Origin: Verrucomicrobiota bacterium
Lineage (GTDB): Bacteria; Verrucomicrobiota; Verrucomicrobiia; Opitutales; Opitutaceae
Length of the DNA: 8,699 bases
NCBI GenBank assembly: GCA_003694825.1
Contig: RFJS01000358.1
Location: 1 to 8,699, forward strand
Reading direction: 5' to 3'
Below the pieces are notes generated by a model. It saw only the letters and a list, made by a program, of their open reading frames with translations, did not search any database and was not told the DNA's origin. This document shows positions 1-6,492 of this stretch, in pieces; the first letter of the stretch is position 1; each line of letters starts with the position of its first letter. A program made the position numbers and the translations under genes.

Positions 1-102
1 ATGAAAGATGAATCCGAGGTAATCGGCGCCGATGGCATCGGCCGCCTCGGCGTCCACGAGAGAGCGCAGCCCGCAGACTTTGACCCGCACGCCGGCGATC
101 AT
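1..102 (-). CDS. trpF: Phosphoribosylanthranilate isomerase, N-terminal fragment (cut by window edge)
   Basis: Reading the minus strand from the ATG at 102-100 gives 34 uninterrupted codons to the window edge. The peptide contains VKVCGLRS (residues 7-14) followed by DAEAADAIGADYLGFIFH (residues 17-34). This is the classic first beta-strand and helix of TrpF, where the Cys of the KxCG motif is the catalytic cysteine (here Cys10), followed by the GAD-x-LGF-x-F strand. TrpF isomerises N-(5-phosphoribosyl)anthranilate to the carboxyphenylamino-deoxyribulose phosphate in tryptophan synthesis, in the cytoplasm. The ATG overlaps the TGA of the upstream aminotransferase gene as ATGA, so translation is probably coupled. 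A GTG at 90-88 would give the more usual short start (MRVKVCG) and is an alternative. Neither start has a clear Shine-Dalgarno sequence. The identification rests on the N-terminus only. Confidence 0.82.
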   Translation of the reverse strand, partial: MIAGVRVKVCGLRSLVDAEAADAIGADYLGFIFH

Positions 103-1196
103 TGGAAGGCGTTGACCGATTCGATGACGCAGCCGACCTCCTCGTCGGTCAATTCCGGAAAGATCGGAAGGCTGAGCACGGTATCAGCGGCGGCTTCGGC
201 GACGGGAAAGTCGCCGCGCGCGTGCCCGAGCCCGGCGAAGCACGGCTGCAGGTGCAGCGGGATCGGATAAATGATGTCCGTGCCGATGCCACGTGCCTGG
301 AGATGGGCGCGCAAGGCATCCCGTCTCGGGTGACGAATGGTGAATTGGTGATACACCGACTCGCCCCGCTCCGGAACGACCGGCAGAACCAGATCGGGAA
401 GGGACAGTTCGGCGAGGTAGCGCCGGGCGATTGCGCGCCGGCGGGCCGTCCAGGCTTCGAGCCGCTTCAGCTTCACGCCGAGCGCCGCCCCCTGAAAGCC
501 CTCCATGCGGTAGTTATAACCCACGGCGTCGTGCCGGTAGCGAACCGTCGAACCGTGCACGCGGAGGGCCCGGGCCGTCTCGAGGATTTCCGGACGCCGC
601 GAAAGGATGAGCCCGCCCTCTCCGCAGGCGCCGAGGTTTTTCGTGGGATAGAAGCTGAAGGTGCCGGCATCGCCGATGAGACCGACGGGGCGCCCGTCGC
701 AGGTGGCGAGGTGCGCCTGCGCACAGTCTTCGATCACGGCCACCCCGTGCTTCGCCGCCACGGCCAGGATCTCATCCATCCGGGCGGACTGCCCGAAAAG
801 GTGGGTGACGACCACGGCTTTCGTGCGCGGTGTGATCGCCGCTGCGAAGGCGGACGGATCGAGCGTGAAGGTCTCGGCTTCGATATCCGCAAACCGGATG
901 CGCGCGCCGACATAGCTCGCCGTCCACGCCGAGGCGATGAAGGTAAACGCCGGGACCACCACTTCGTCATCCGGACCGATCTCGAGCGCACGCGCCACGA
1001 GGTGCAGCGCGCTGGTGCCGGAGTTCACCGCGACGGCGTCCTCCGCGCCCGCGAGGCGGGCGAAGGCGGTTTCGAAACGGAAGACGTCGTCGCCGAGGCA
1101 GAAGCGGCTGGCATCGTAGGTCGCGGCGATCGCCGCGAGAATCTCTTCGCGCAGAGCGCGGTTTTGGCGCGAGAGGTCGAGAAAGGGAACGTTCAT
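99..1196 (-). CDS. DegT/DnrJ/EryC1/StrS-family PLP-dependent aminotransferase
   Basis: A 365-residue protein of normal length for the DegT/DnrJ/EryC1/StrS (type I fold) aminotransferases. It begins NVPFLDLSRQN, a typical family start. It carries the phosphate-binding SGTSALHL stretch (59-66), VPAFTFIASA (81-90), the EDCAQ motif (156-160, with Asp157 expected to contact the PLP ring nitrogen), and SFYPTKNLGACGEGG (181-195), in which Lys186 is the expected Schiff-base lysine. GYNYRMEGFQGA (226-237) is the conserved substrate-side segment. Known members transaminate keto-sugar nucleotides for surface polysaccharide or antibiotic sugars, using glutamate or glutamine as donor. The substrate cannot be read from this sequence, and no sugar-nucleotide gene is adjacent. 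Its ATG overlaps the TGA of the cobA-hemD fusion (ATGA, 1193-1196), and its own stop overlaps the trpF start, so it sits inside a coupled operon. No Shine-Dalgarno sequence precedes it, which fits translation by coupling. Confidence 0.88.
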   Translation of the reverse strand: MNVPFLDLSRQNRALREEILAAIAATYDASRFCLGDDVFRFETAFARLAGAEDAVAVNSGTSALHLVARALEIGPDDEVVVPAFTFIASAWTASYVGARIRFADIEAETFTLDPSAFAAAITPRTKAVVVTHLFGQSARMDEILAVAAKHGVAVIEDCAQAHLATCDGRPVGLIGDAGTFSFYPTKNLGACGEGGLILSRRPEILETARALRVHGSTVRYRHDAVGYNYRMEGFQGAALGVKLKRLEAWTARRRAIARRYLAELSLPDLVLPVVPERGESVYHQFTIRHPRRDALRAHLQARGIGTDIIYPIPLHLQPCFAGLGHARGDFPVAEAAADTVLSLPIFPELTDEEVGCVIESVNAFQ

Positions 1197-2716
1197 CGCA
1201 GTTTTCTCACGAGGGCATCGATGAGCCCGTCGAGGCTGGCCTCCGCCGCCTCAAAATCCACCGGCATGCCGGCCTGCCGCATCGTCTCGCTGGTGATCGG
1301 ACCGATGCTGCCGGCAAGCGGGCGGCGCGCCCCCGCCTCGAGACGCAGCGCCGCGGCCTGTTCGACGAATGATTGCACGCCCGAAGAGCTGGTGAAGAGG
1401 ATGGCGTCGGCCCCATGGGTGCGGAAGTCGGCCGCCACGGGATCGTTGGCGAGATCGGTCTTTTCCGTGCGATAGACCGGGAAGGTATCCACGATCGCCC
1501 TCGCTTCGTCGAGCTTGCGCACGAGCACATCGCGGCCGAGGTTTCCGGTGACGACGAGCACCTTGGCGTGATCGAGGCTGCCGGTGGCGATGAGCGCCTC
1601 GGCGAGGGCCTCGGCCACGGCTTTCTCCGGCACGATCTCGACCTCGAGATGGTAGTCGCGGATGGCGCGGGCGGTCGCTTCGCCCACGGCGGCGATACGC
1701 ATGACGCCAAGCGCGCGGATGTCACGGAATTCGCGGAAAAACTCGTCGAAGAAATGGCGCACGCCGTTGACGCTGGAGAAGACAAGCCAGTCGTAGCTGC
1801 CGATGCCCTCGAAGACCTCCTGGCGGATCTCCGGATTCACGTCGGCCTCGATGCGGACCATGGGCAGCTCGAGCACCGACGCGCCCAAGTTTTCGAGCTT
1901 CGCGGCCAGCTCGCCCGCACGCTCGCGGTTGCGCGTGACCACCACGCGCCGGCCGAGCAGCGGCCGCTTCTCAGACCAGGCGAGCTGCTCCCGGTAGCGG
2001 ACAACCTCGCCGAGGATGACGATGGCGGGAGCTTCGACACCGGCGGCGGCCATGGCGTCGCCGAGCGTATCCAATGTCCCGGTGACGGTGCGCTGCTCCC
2101 CGAGGGAAGCCCACTGCACGCAGGCGGCCGGCGTCTCCGCCGCCATGCCCCCGGCTTTCAGCTCGGCGGCGATCTCGGCGAATCGCCCCACCCCCATGTA
2201 GATGCAGAGGGTGGCCTGCTTCAGGGCGCCGAGCGCGCGCCAGTCCACGCTGGCACCGGCCTTGCCCGGGGTCTCGTGACCGGTGACCAGCACCAGCGTC
2301 GAGGCGACTTCCCGGTGTGTGAGCGGGATGCCGGCACAGGCTCCGGCCGCGAGCGCGGCGCTGACGCCGGGAACGATCTCGAAGGGGATTCCCGCCTCGG
2401 CGAGCCGCCGGGCTTCCTCGCCGCCCCGGCCGAAGATAAACGGGTCGCCGCCCTTGAGGCGCACCACCCGGCGCCCGGCCCGGGCCTTCTGCACGAGCAG
2501 TTCGCTGATTTCCTCCTGGGTCACGGGGTGGTGGCCGGCGCGCTTGCCGACGGCGATGCGCTCGCAGTCGGCCCGGCAATGGCCGAGCAGCCGCCGATGC
2601 ACGAGCCGGTCGTAGACGACCACGTCCGCGGTGCGGAGCAACTCCAGCCCCCGCAAAGTCAACAGGCCCGGATCACCCGGGCCCGCTCCAAGAAGAAAGA
2701 CACGTCCTTCAGACAT
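1193..2716 (-). CDS. cobA-hemD: Fused uroporphyrinogen-III C-methyltransferase / uroporphyrinogen-III synthase
   Basis: A 507-residue two-domain cytoplasmic enzyme. Residues about 4-240 are a SUMT/CobA tetrapyrrole methylase: the glycine-rich LLGAGPGDPGLLTL (8-21), VRLKGGDPFIFGRGGEE (85-101), VPGVSAA (115-121) and PLTHR (131-135) are its SAM- and substrate-binding signatures. Residues about 255-500 are a HemD domain, starting GRRVVVTRNRERAGELA (255-271), with FSSVNGVRHFF (313-323) and LFTSSSGVQSFVE (440-452). HemD closes hydroxymethylbilane to uroporphyrinogen III. The methylase then makes precorrin-2, diverting part of the flow to siroheme or cobalamin. This fusion is known in several bacterial groups and fits directly downstream of hemC. 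I chose the ATG at 2716, which overlaps the end of hemC by 8 bases. An in-frame TTG at 2734 would add six residues (MSDSDS) but has no ribosome binding signal. The stop overlaps the next gene as ATGA. Confidence 0.93.
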   Translation of the reverse strand: MSEGRVFLLGAGPGDPGLLTLRGLELLRTADVVVYDRLVHRRLLGHCRADCERIAVGKRAGHHPVTQEEISELLVQKARAGRRVVRLKGGDPFIFGRGGEEARRLAEAGIPFEIVPGVSAALAAGACAGIPLTHREVASTLVLVTGHETPGKAGASVDWRALGALKQATLCIYMGVGRFAEIAAELKAGGMAAETPAACVQWASLGEQRTVTGTLDTLGDAMAAAGVEAPAIVILGEVVRYREQLAWSEKRPLLGRRVVVTRNRERAGELAAKLENLGASVLELPMVRIEADVNPEIRQEVFEGIGSYDWLVFSSVNGVRHFFDEFFREFRDIRALGVMRIAAVGEATARAIRDYHLEVEIVPEKAVAEALAEALIATGSLDHAKVLVVTGNLGRDVLVRKLDEARAIVDTFPVYRTEKTDLANDPVAADFRTHGADAILFTSSSGVQSFVEQAAALRLEAGARRPLAGSIGPITSETMRQAGMPVDFEAAEASLDGLIDALVRKLR

Positions 2717-3578
2717 TGAATCCGAGTCGCTCAATGATGTCGCTGACTAGGGCGGCGGGCTGCAGCAGTTCCTCGTCGGTCACGGAGAAGCGCTGCAGGC
2801 CGCAGGCATCGTGGTAGACGTAGACGGCACTGCCATCGAAGTGCACGGCGAAGGCGGCGTGACAGCCGCCGCCGAGGGCGCGCAGGAAGCGGCGCTCGAG
2901 CCCCACGGCGCGGCCGGTCGGCACATCGAGCAAGGGCCGAAGAGTCTCGACCAGCTCCATGCGGCACTGCACGGCGATCGCCCCCTGCCCCACCGCCGGC
3001 ACACACACCGCGAGCGGGAGGACCTGGAAACGCAGGCCGGGCCACTCGCTGATGCCGAGGCGCTCGAGACCGGCCGCAGCCAGGACCGTCGCTTCCGCGT
3101 AGCCCTCCGCGATCTTTTTCAGGCGGGTGTCGACATTGCCGCGGATCTCGAGGAAGTCGGCCTTGACGAACTGCCGCGAGAGCTGGGCGCGCCGCCGCGG
3201 ACTGCCGGTGGCGATAGACTCCGGTTTGGTGACGCCCTCGCGCAGCACCATGACATCGCGGGCATCAGCCCGCGGCAGGTAGCCGGCGATGGCGAGGCCG
3301 GGCTTCATCTTCGCCGGAAGATCCTTGGCGCTGTGGATGGCGATATCGGCCCGGCCCTCGAGCAGGGCGTTCTCCAGCTCCGAGGTGAAGAGGCCCGCGC
3401 CGCCATGCTGCTCGAGCGACCAGCTCGCCTGGGCGTCGCCGGTCGTCACGAGTTTCTGGATATCGAATGAACAGCCGGGAAGGCGGCTCGAGAGAAACTC
3501 GACCGCCCGCTCGGTCTGCACCATCGCGAGCGGGCTTCCCCGCGTCGCGACGGTATAGGTCTGGGTGGACTCGCCCAC
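2709..3578 (-). CDS. hemC: Hydroxymethylbilane synthase (porphobilinogen deaminase)
   Basis: A 289-residue cytoplasmic enzyme that polymerises four porphobilinogen units into hydroxymethylbilane, the precursor used by the HemD domain encoded next. Family marks are ATRGSPLAMVQ (11-21), HSAKDLP (82-88, with Asp86 the expected catalytic aspartate), ATGSPRRRAQL (123-133), EIRGNVDTRL (144-153), PAVGQGA (194-200), and LGGGCHAAF (235-243), where Cys239 should carry the dipyrromethane cofactor. It is slightly shorter than the usual 300-315 residues, mainly because the C-terminal domain is trimmed; all key residues are present. The start is GTG (3578-3576), supported by AGGAG nine bases upstream, the clearest ribosome binding site in the window. 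It lies 51 bases downstream of ilvC on the same strand and overlaps the following cobA-hemD gene by 8 bases. Having its own strong ribosome binding site, hemC may head an independently translated heme block within a longer transcript. Confidence 0.95.
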   Translation of the reverse strand: MGESTQTYTVATRGSPLAMVQTERAVEFLSSRLPGCSFDIQKLVTTGDAQASWSLEQHGGAGLFTSELENALLEGRADIAIHSAKDLPAKMKPGLAIAGYLPRADARDVMVLREGVTKPESIATGSPRRRAQLSRQFVKADFLEIRGNVDTRLKKIAEGYAEATVLAAAGLERLGISEWPGLRFQVLPLAVCVPAVGQGAIAVQCRMELVETLRPLLDVPTGRAVGLERRFLRALGGGCHAAFAVHFDGSAVYVYHDACGLQRFSVTDEELLQPAALVSDIIERLGFNV

Positions 3579-3587
3579 GATAGGTGT

Positions 3588-3592
3588 CTCCT
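3588..3592 (-). promoter_or_regulatory. Ribosome binding site of hemC
   Basis: The plus-strand CTCCT reads AGGAG on the minus strand, with nine bases to the GTG start at 3578. It supports the GTG start codon. It stands out because most other genes here lack an obvious Shine-Dalgarno sequence. Confidence 0.65.
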
Positions 3593-3613
3593 GCGAATCG
3601 CTGGTTCCGAGCA

Positions 3614-3625
3614 GCCGACGTCGGC
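3614..3625. repeat. Perfect 12-base palindrome in the ilvC-hemC gap
   Basis: GCCGACGTCGGC is its own reverse complement and lies in the 51-base gap between the ilvC stop and the hemC start. It could be an operator half-site pair or a chance GC-rich palindrome. No T-run follows it on either strand, so it does not look like an intrinsic terminator. Its role is unknown. Confidence 0.3.
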
Positions 3626-3629
3626 CGCC

Positions 3630-4655
<1,026 letters not shown>

Positions 4656-4735
4656 GAATCAGTTGTTGGATGAAAGCGGGGGGGTTGTGCGGGGAGCGTC
4701 AGCGTGCCGATAACCAGGCGGGATACGGAGGCTCG

Positions 4736-5245
4736 TCAGCGGCGCATGGCGAGCTTGCCGGTGCGGGAGAGCTCGAGGATGCCGAAGGGTTCGACGAGCT
4801 TGAGGAAGGCGGCTGTCTTTCCCTCGTCGCCGGTGAGCTCGATGATGACCGAGTCGGTGGCGACGTTGATGATCTTGGCCCGGAAGATATCGGTGATCTG
4901 AATGATCTCGGAACGGGTGCGGGAGTCGGCCTTGAGCTTGACGACGATCAGCTCGCGCTCGACGGCCTCGCCGGTCTTGAAGTCGACGACCTCGATGACG
5001 TTGATGAGCTTGAGCAGCTGCTTGTTGATCTGATCGAGGGTGGCGTCATCGCCACGGACGACCGCGGTGATGCGGGAGAGCTTGCGGTCGTGAGTGGGCG
5101 CGACATTCAGCGAGTGGATGTTGAAGCCGCGCCCGGAAAACATGCCGGCGATGCGCGCGAGCACGCCGAACTTGTTTTCCACCAAAACCGAGATCGTATG
5201 GCGCTGAACGGGTTTGTCTGCTTCCTGAGAAATTGAACTGGACAT
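4736..5245 (-). CDS. ilvN: Acetolactate synthase small (regulatory) subunit
   Basis: A 169-residue protein, within the normal 160-175 range. It binds the catalytic subunit IlvB, activates it, and mediates valine feedback inhibition in the cytoplasm. An N-terminal ACT domain (about 16-90) contains VENKFGVLARIAGMFSGRGF (22-41), then NIHSL and SLNVAPTHDRKLSRITAVV (45-63). Gly27 and Asn42 match positions that bind valine in the E. coli IlvH ACT dimer. The C-terminal small-subunit domain includes VERELIVVKLKA (95-106), FRAKIINV (121-128) and GDEGKTAAF (139-147). The frame stays open upstream to 5380, but that stretch translates the tRNA gene, so the ATG at 5245 is the start. There is no clear Shine-Dalgarno sequence. 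No ilvB large-subunit gene lies next to it in this window; a valine tRNA takes that place. ilvC follows 80 bases downstream. Confidence 0.95.
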   Translation of the reverse strand: MSSSISQEADKPVQRHTISVLVENKFGVLARIAGMFSGRGFNIHSLNVAPTHDRKLSRITAVVRGDDATLDQINKQLLKLINVIEVVDFKTGEAVERELIVVKLKADSRTRSEIIQITDIFRAKIINVATDSVIIELTGDEGKTAAFLKLVEPFGILELSRTGKLAMRR

Positions 5246-5257
5246 CGTCTGGGTGGC

Positions 5258-5282
5258 AAAAGGCTGCCGCAGCGATTGCTGC
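5258..5282 (-). promoter_or_regulatory. Possible alternative hairpins between tRNA-Val and ilvN
   Basis: On the minus strand the spacer carries three 5-base blocks: GCAGC (5282-5278), GCTGC (5273-5269) and GCAGC (5267-5263). Blocks 1 and 2 form a 5-bp stem with a 4-base loop right after the tRNA CCA end. Blocks 2 and 3 form a 4-bp stem with a 3-base loop, followed by CTTTT. The two folds exclude each other. This could serve tRNA 3' processing, weak termination or attenuation, or be chance; the stems are short. Confidence 0.25.
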
Positions 5283-5359
5283 TGGTGGACGCCGAGGGAT
5301 TCGAACCCCCGACCCCCTCGGTGTAAACGAGATGCTCTAACCAACTGAGCTAGGCGTCC
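5283..5359 (-). tRNA. tRNA-Val (anticodon UAC)
   Basis: The minus strand folds into a full 77-base cloverleaf. The acceptor is GGACGCC (5359-5353) paired with GGCGTCC (5293-5287), with discriminator A (5286) and an encoded CCA (5285-5283). The D arm carries AGCTCAGTTGGTTAGAGC. The anticodon stem is TCTCG/CGAGG around the loop TTTACAC, giving anticodon TAC, which reads GUA and by wobble other valine codons. The variable loop is GGGTC, and the T arm is GGGGG-TTCGAAT-CCCTC with one G-U pair. It is transcribed in the same direction as ilvN and ends 37 bases before the ilvN ATG. No strong terminator separates them, so a shared transcript is plausible. Confidence 0.97.
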
Positions 5360-5381
5360 GGAAAAGGCGCAGAAAAGCAAA

Positions 5382-5395
5382 CCCCGGGCGCGGGG
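5382..5395 (-). terminator. Possible terminator after the metallophosphoesterase gene
   Basis: The minus strand reads CCCCG-CGCC-CGGGG followed by TTTGCTTTTC: a 5-bp all-GC stem with a tetraloop and an interrupted T-rich tail. It lies 96 bases past the phosphoesterase stop and 23 bases before the tRNA 5' end. The stem is short and the T-run is broken, so it is a weak candidate. It could equally be a leader hairpin of the tRNA transcript. Confidence 0.35.
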
Positions 5396-5401
5396 AGCAA
5401 G

Positions 5402-5430
5402 GATTTATTGGCCGCAGGCCGCCGTCGCAA
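5402..5430 (-). promoter_or_regulatory. Candidate sigma-70-like promoter for tRNA-Val/ilvN
   Basis: On the minus strand TTGCGA (5430-5425) and TAAATC (5407-5402) are separated by 17 bases, placing a start site about 35 bases before the tRNA 5' end. The -35 box matches 4 of 6 consensus bases, but the -10 box only about 3 of 6. It is the best spaced pair in this 131-base gap, yet weak. A hairpin lies between it and the tRNA. Confidence 0.22.
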
Positions 5431-5490
5431 GGCCCCCTCGGCGCGAACCGGCGGCCGGCACGGAGGCGACACACGCCCCACCCGCGCCAT

Positions 5491-6333
5491 TCACCCGCCC
5501 GCGCGCCGCTCCGGGCACGTTGCCGGAACGGAAAACACTGCGAAGGGAGCCGCCTCCAGGCGCAGGCGATCCGCCTCCATCCGCATGCGCCGCACTTCCA
5601 GTCGGTCGCCATCGATATCCACTGCGAGGGCACCGAGCGGCGGGACGAGCGAACCGGTGTTGATCACGTGTCGCCCCCGCACCAGCCATGCCCCGGGGCG
5701 ATGGGTGTGCCCGACCACGACGACCCGCGCCTCCGGGCGATAGGTTTCGGCGATCGCCGCCGCAGCAGCCGGCGTGCGGCGCCATGCCTTGAGGATCTCG
5801 TCGACACGGCGCAGCGACCAGAGAAACCGCAGCCGCCGCTTCCACGGATGCGAGGAACGAAGCGGGTAACGCGGGGAAAGGTCGCGAATGTTCAGGATGG
5901 CGCGCTTGCAGACGGCCAGGCGCGTATCCAGAGAGTGGCGCCGCTGCGCCGGCTCGGCGGCGAGGAGCCGCGCCTGCTCTTCGCGATACCAGCGAGCCTC
6001 CCATCCCCAGGGTGCCATCTCGGGAAACATGATGTCACCGTGCGTGACGAGCACGGCGCCAGCGGCGAGCTCCAGGTAGGTGTGCGCGCCGAAGTCCGGA
6101 TCGTGGTTGCCCGAAATGATGATGAGCCGATCGCCAAACGGCGCCGCCCAGGCCTCGAACTCGGCCTTGCGCTCGCGGGTGTGCGCATCGACATCGAGGA
6201 AACGCGTCTCCAGGGTGTCGCCGTTGAAGACGACGCGGTCCACGCCGTCGAACAGCGGCGCGAGCGCATCGAGCCGACGCAGGCGGCTGCCGTGCTCGGC
6301 ATAGTGAAGATCGGAGACGATGCGTATTCTCAC
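5491..6333 (-). CDS. Calcineurin-like metallophosphoesterase (LpxH-like)
   Basis: A 280-residue protein with the complete two-metal phosphoesterase signature: DLH (Asp8, His10), NGDTLE (Asn38, Asp40), GNHD (75-78), HGD (98-100) and GHTH (208-211). The order and spacing resemble UDP-2,3-diacylglucosamine hydrolase LpxH and its relatives, which act in lipid A synthesis at the inner membrane. However, an Arg- and Trp-rich insert (about 110-185) and the greater length mean substrate assignment is only a guess. No signal peptide or membrane segment is visible. I chose the GTG at 6333 because it starts MRIRIVSDLH, right at the first beta-strand. The frame is open to a GTG at 6483, but that extension runs through a strong hairpin (6355-6384) and low-complexity Arg/Pro-rich sequence. 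No Shine-Dalgarno sequence precedes the chosen start. It lies downstream of asd on the same strand. Confidence 0.85.
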   Translation of the reverse strand: MRIRIVSDLHYAEHGSRLRRLDALAPLFDGVDRVVFNGDTLETRFLDVDAHTRERKAEFEAWAAPFGDRLIIISGNHDPDFGAHTYLELAAGAVLVTHGDIMFPEMAPWGWEARWYREEQARLLAAEPAQRRHSLDTRLAVCKRAILNIRDLSPRYPLRSSHPWKRRLRFLWSLRRVDEILKAWRRTPAAAAAIAETYRPEARVVVVGHTHRPGAWLVRGRHVINTGSLVPPLGALAVDIDGDRLEVRRMRMEADRLRLEAAPFAVFSVPATCPERRAGG

Positions 6334-6354
6334 GTTGGACACAGAGGAAAAGGA

Positions 6355-6384
6355 ACGGGGAGGCGCAAGCGCGCACCTCCCCGT
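6355..6384 (-). terminator. Intrinsic terminator downstream of asd
   Basis: ACGGGGAGG (6355-6363) pairs perfectly with CCTCCCCGT (6376-6384), and one mismatch and two further pairs extend it inward. On the minus strand the stem is followed by TCCTTTTCCTCT. This is the best terminator-like structure in the window. It sits about 110 bases past the asd stop and 21 bases before the phosphoesterase GTG, so it probably ends asd transcription. Alternatively it modulates read-through into the next gene. Confidence 0.6.
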
Positions 6385-6449
6385 GAAATAATCGGCACCG
6401 ACCGCCCCGGCCTTCACGGCGCCCGGGCAAACCGGCGGGCATTTCCGGC

Positions 6450-6479
6450 TTCGCCCGAAACGCGGGGGGCGCGGGCGAA
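6450..6479 (-). repeat. Inverted repeat just after asd
   Basis: TTCGCCCG (6450-6457) and CGGGCGAA (6472-6479) form an 8-bp stem around a 14-base GC-rich loop, starting 13 bases past the asd stop. No T-run follows on either strand. It may stabilise the asd mRNA 3' end, but a role is not shown. Confidence 0.3.
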
Positions 6480-6492
6480 ACACGCGAAGGCC

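Noticed and set aside
1..270. An 89-codon plus-strand frame at the left edge.
   Set aside because: The minus strand here encodes the trpF start and the C-terminus of the aminotransferase; the plus translation has no recognisable content.
102..1475. A 457-codon plus-strand frame opposite degT and the end of hemD.
   Set aside because: Low-complexity Arg/Gly/Ala translation opposite well-supported genes; a codon-bias shadow.
1373..2719. A 448-codon plus-strand frame opposite cobA-hemD.
   Set aside because: Shadow of a conserved two-domain enzyme; no motifs of its own.
2709..3629. A cobalamin or other riboswitch ahead of the hemC-cobA/hemD genes.
   Set aside because: The only leader is 51 bases, far too short for a cobalamin riboswitch, and no B12-box-like sequence is visible.
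5246..5380. A 45-residue N-terminal extension of ilvN.
   Set aside because: It translates the tRNA-Val gene, giving the familiar spurious peptide LAQLVRA...GRGFESLG; the ACT domain begins after the ATG at 5245.
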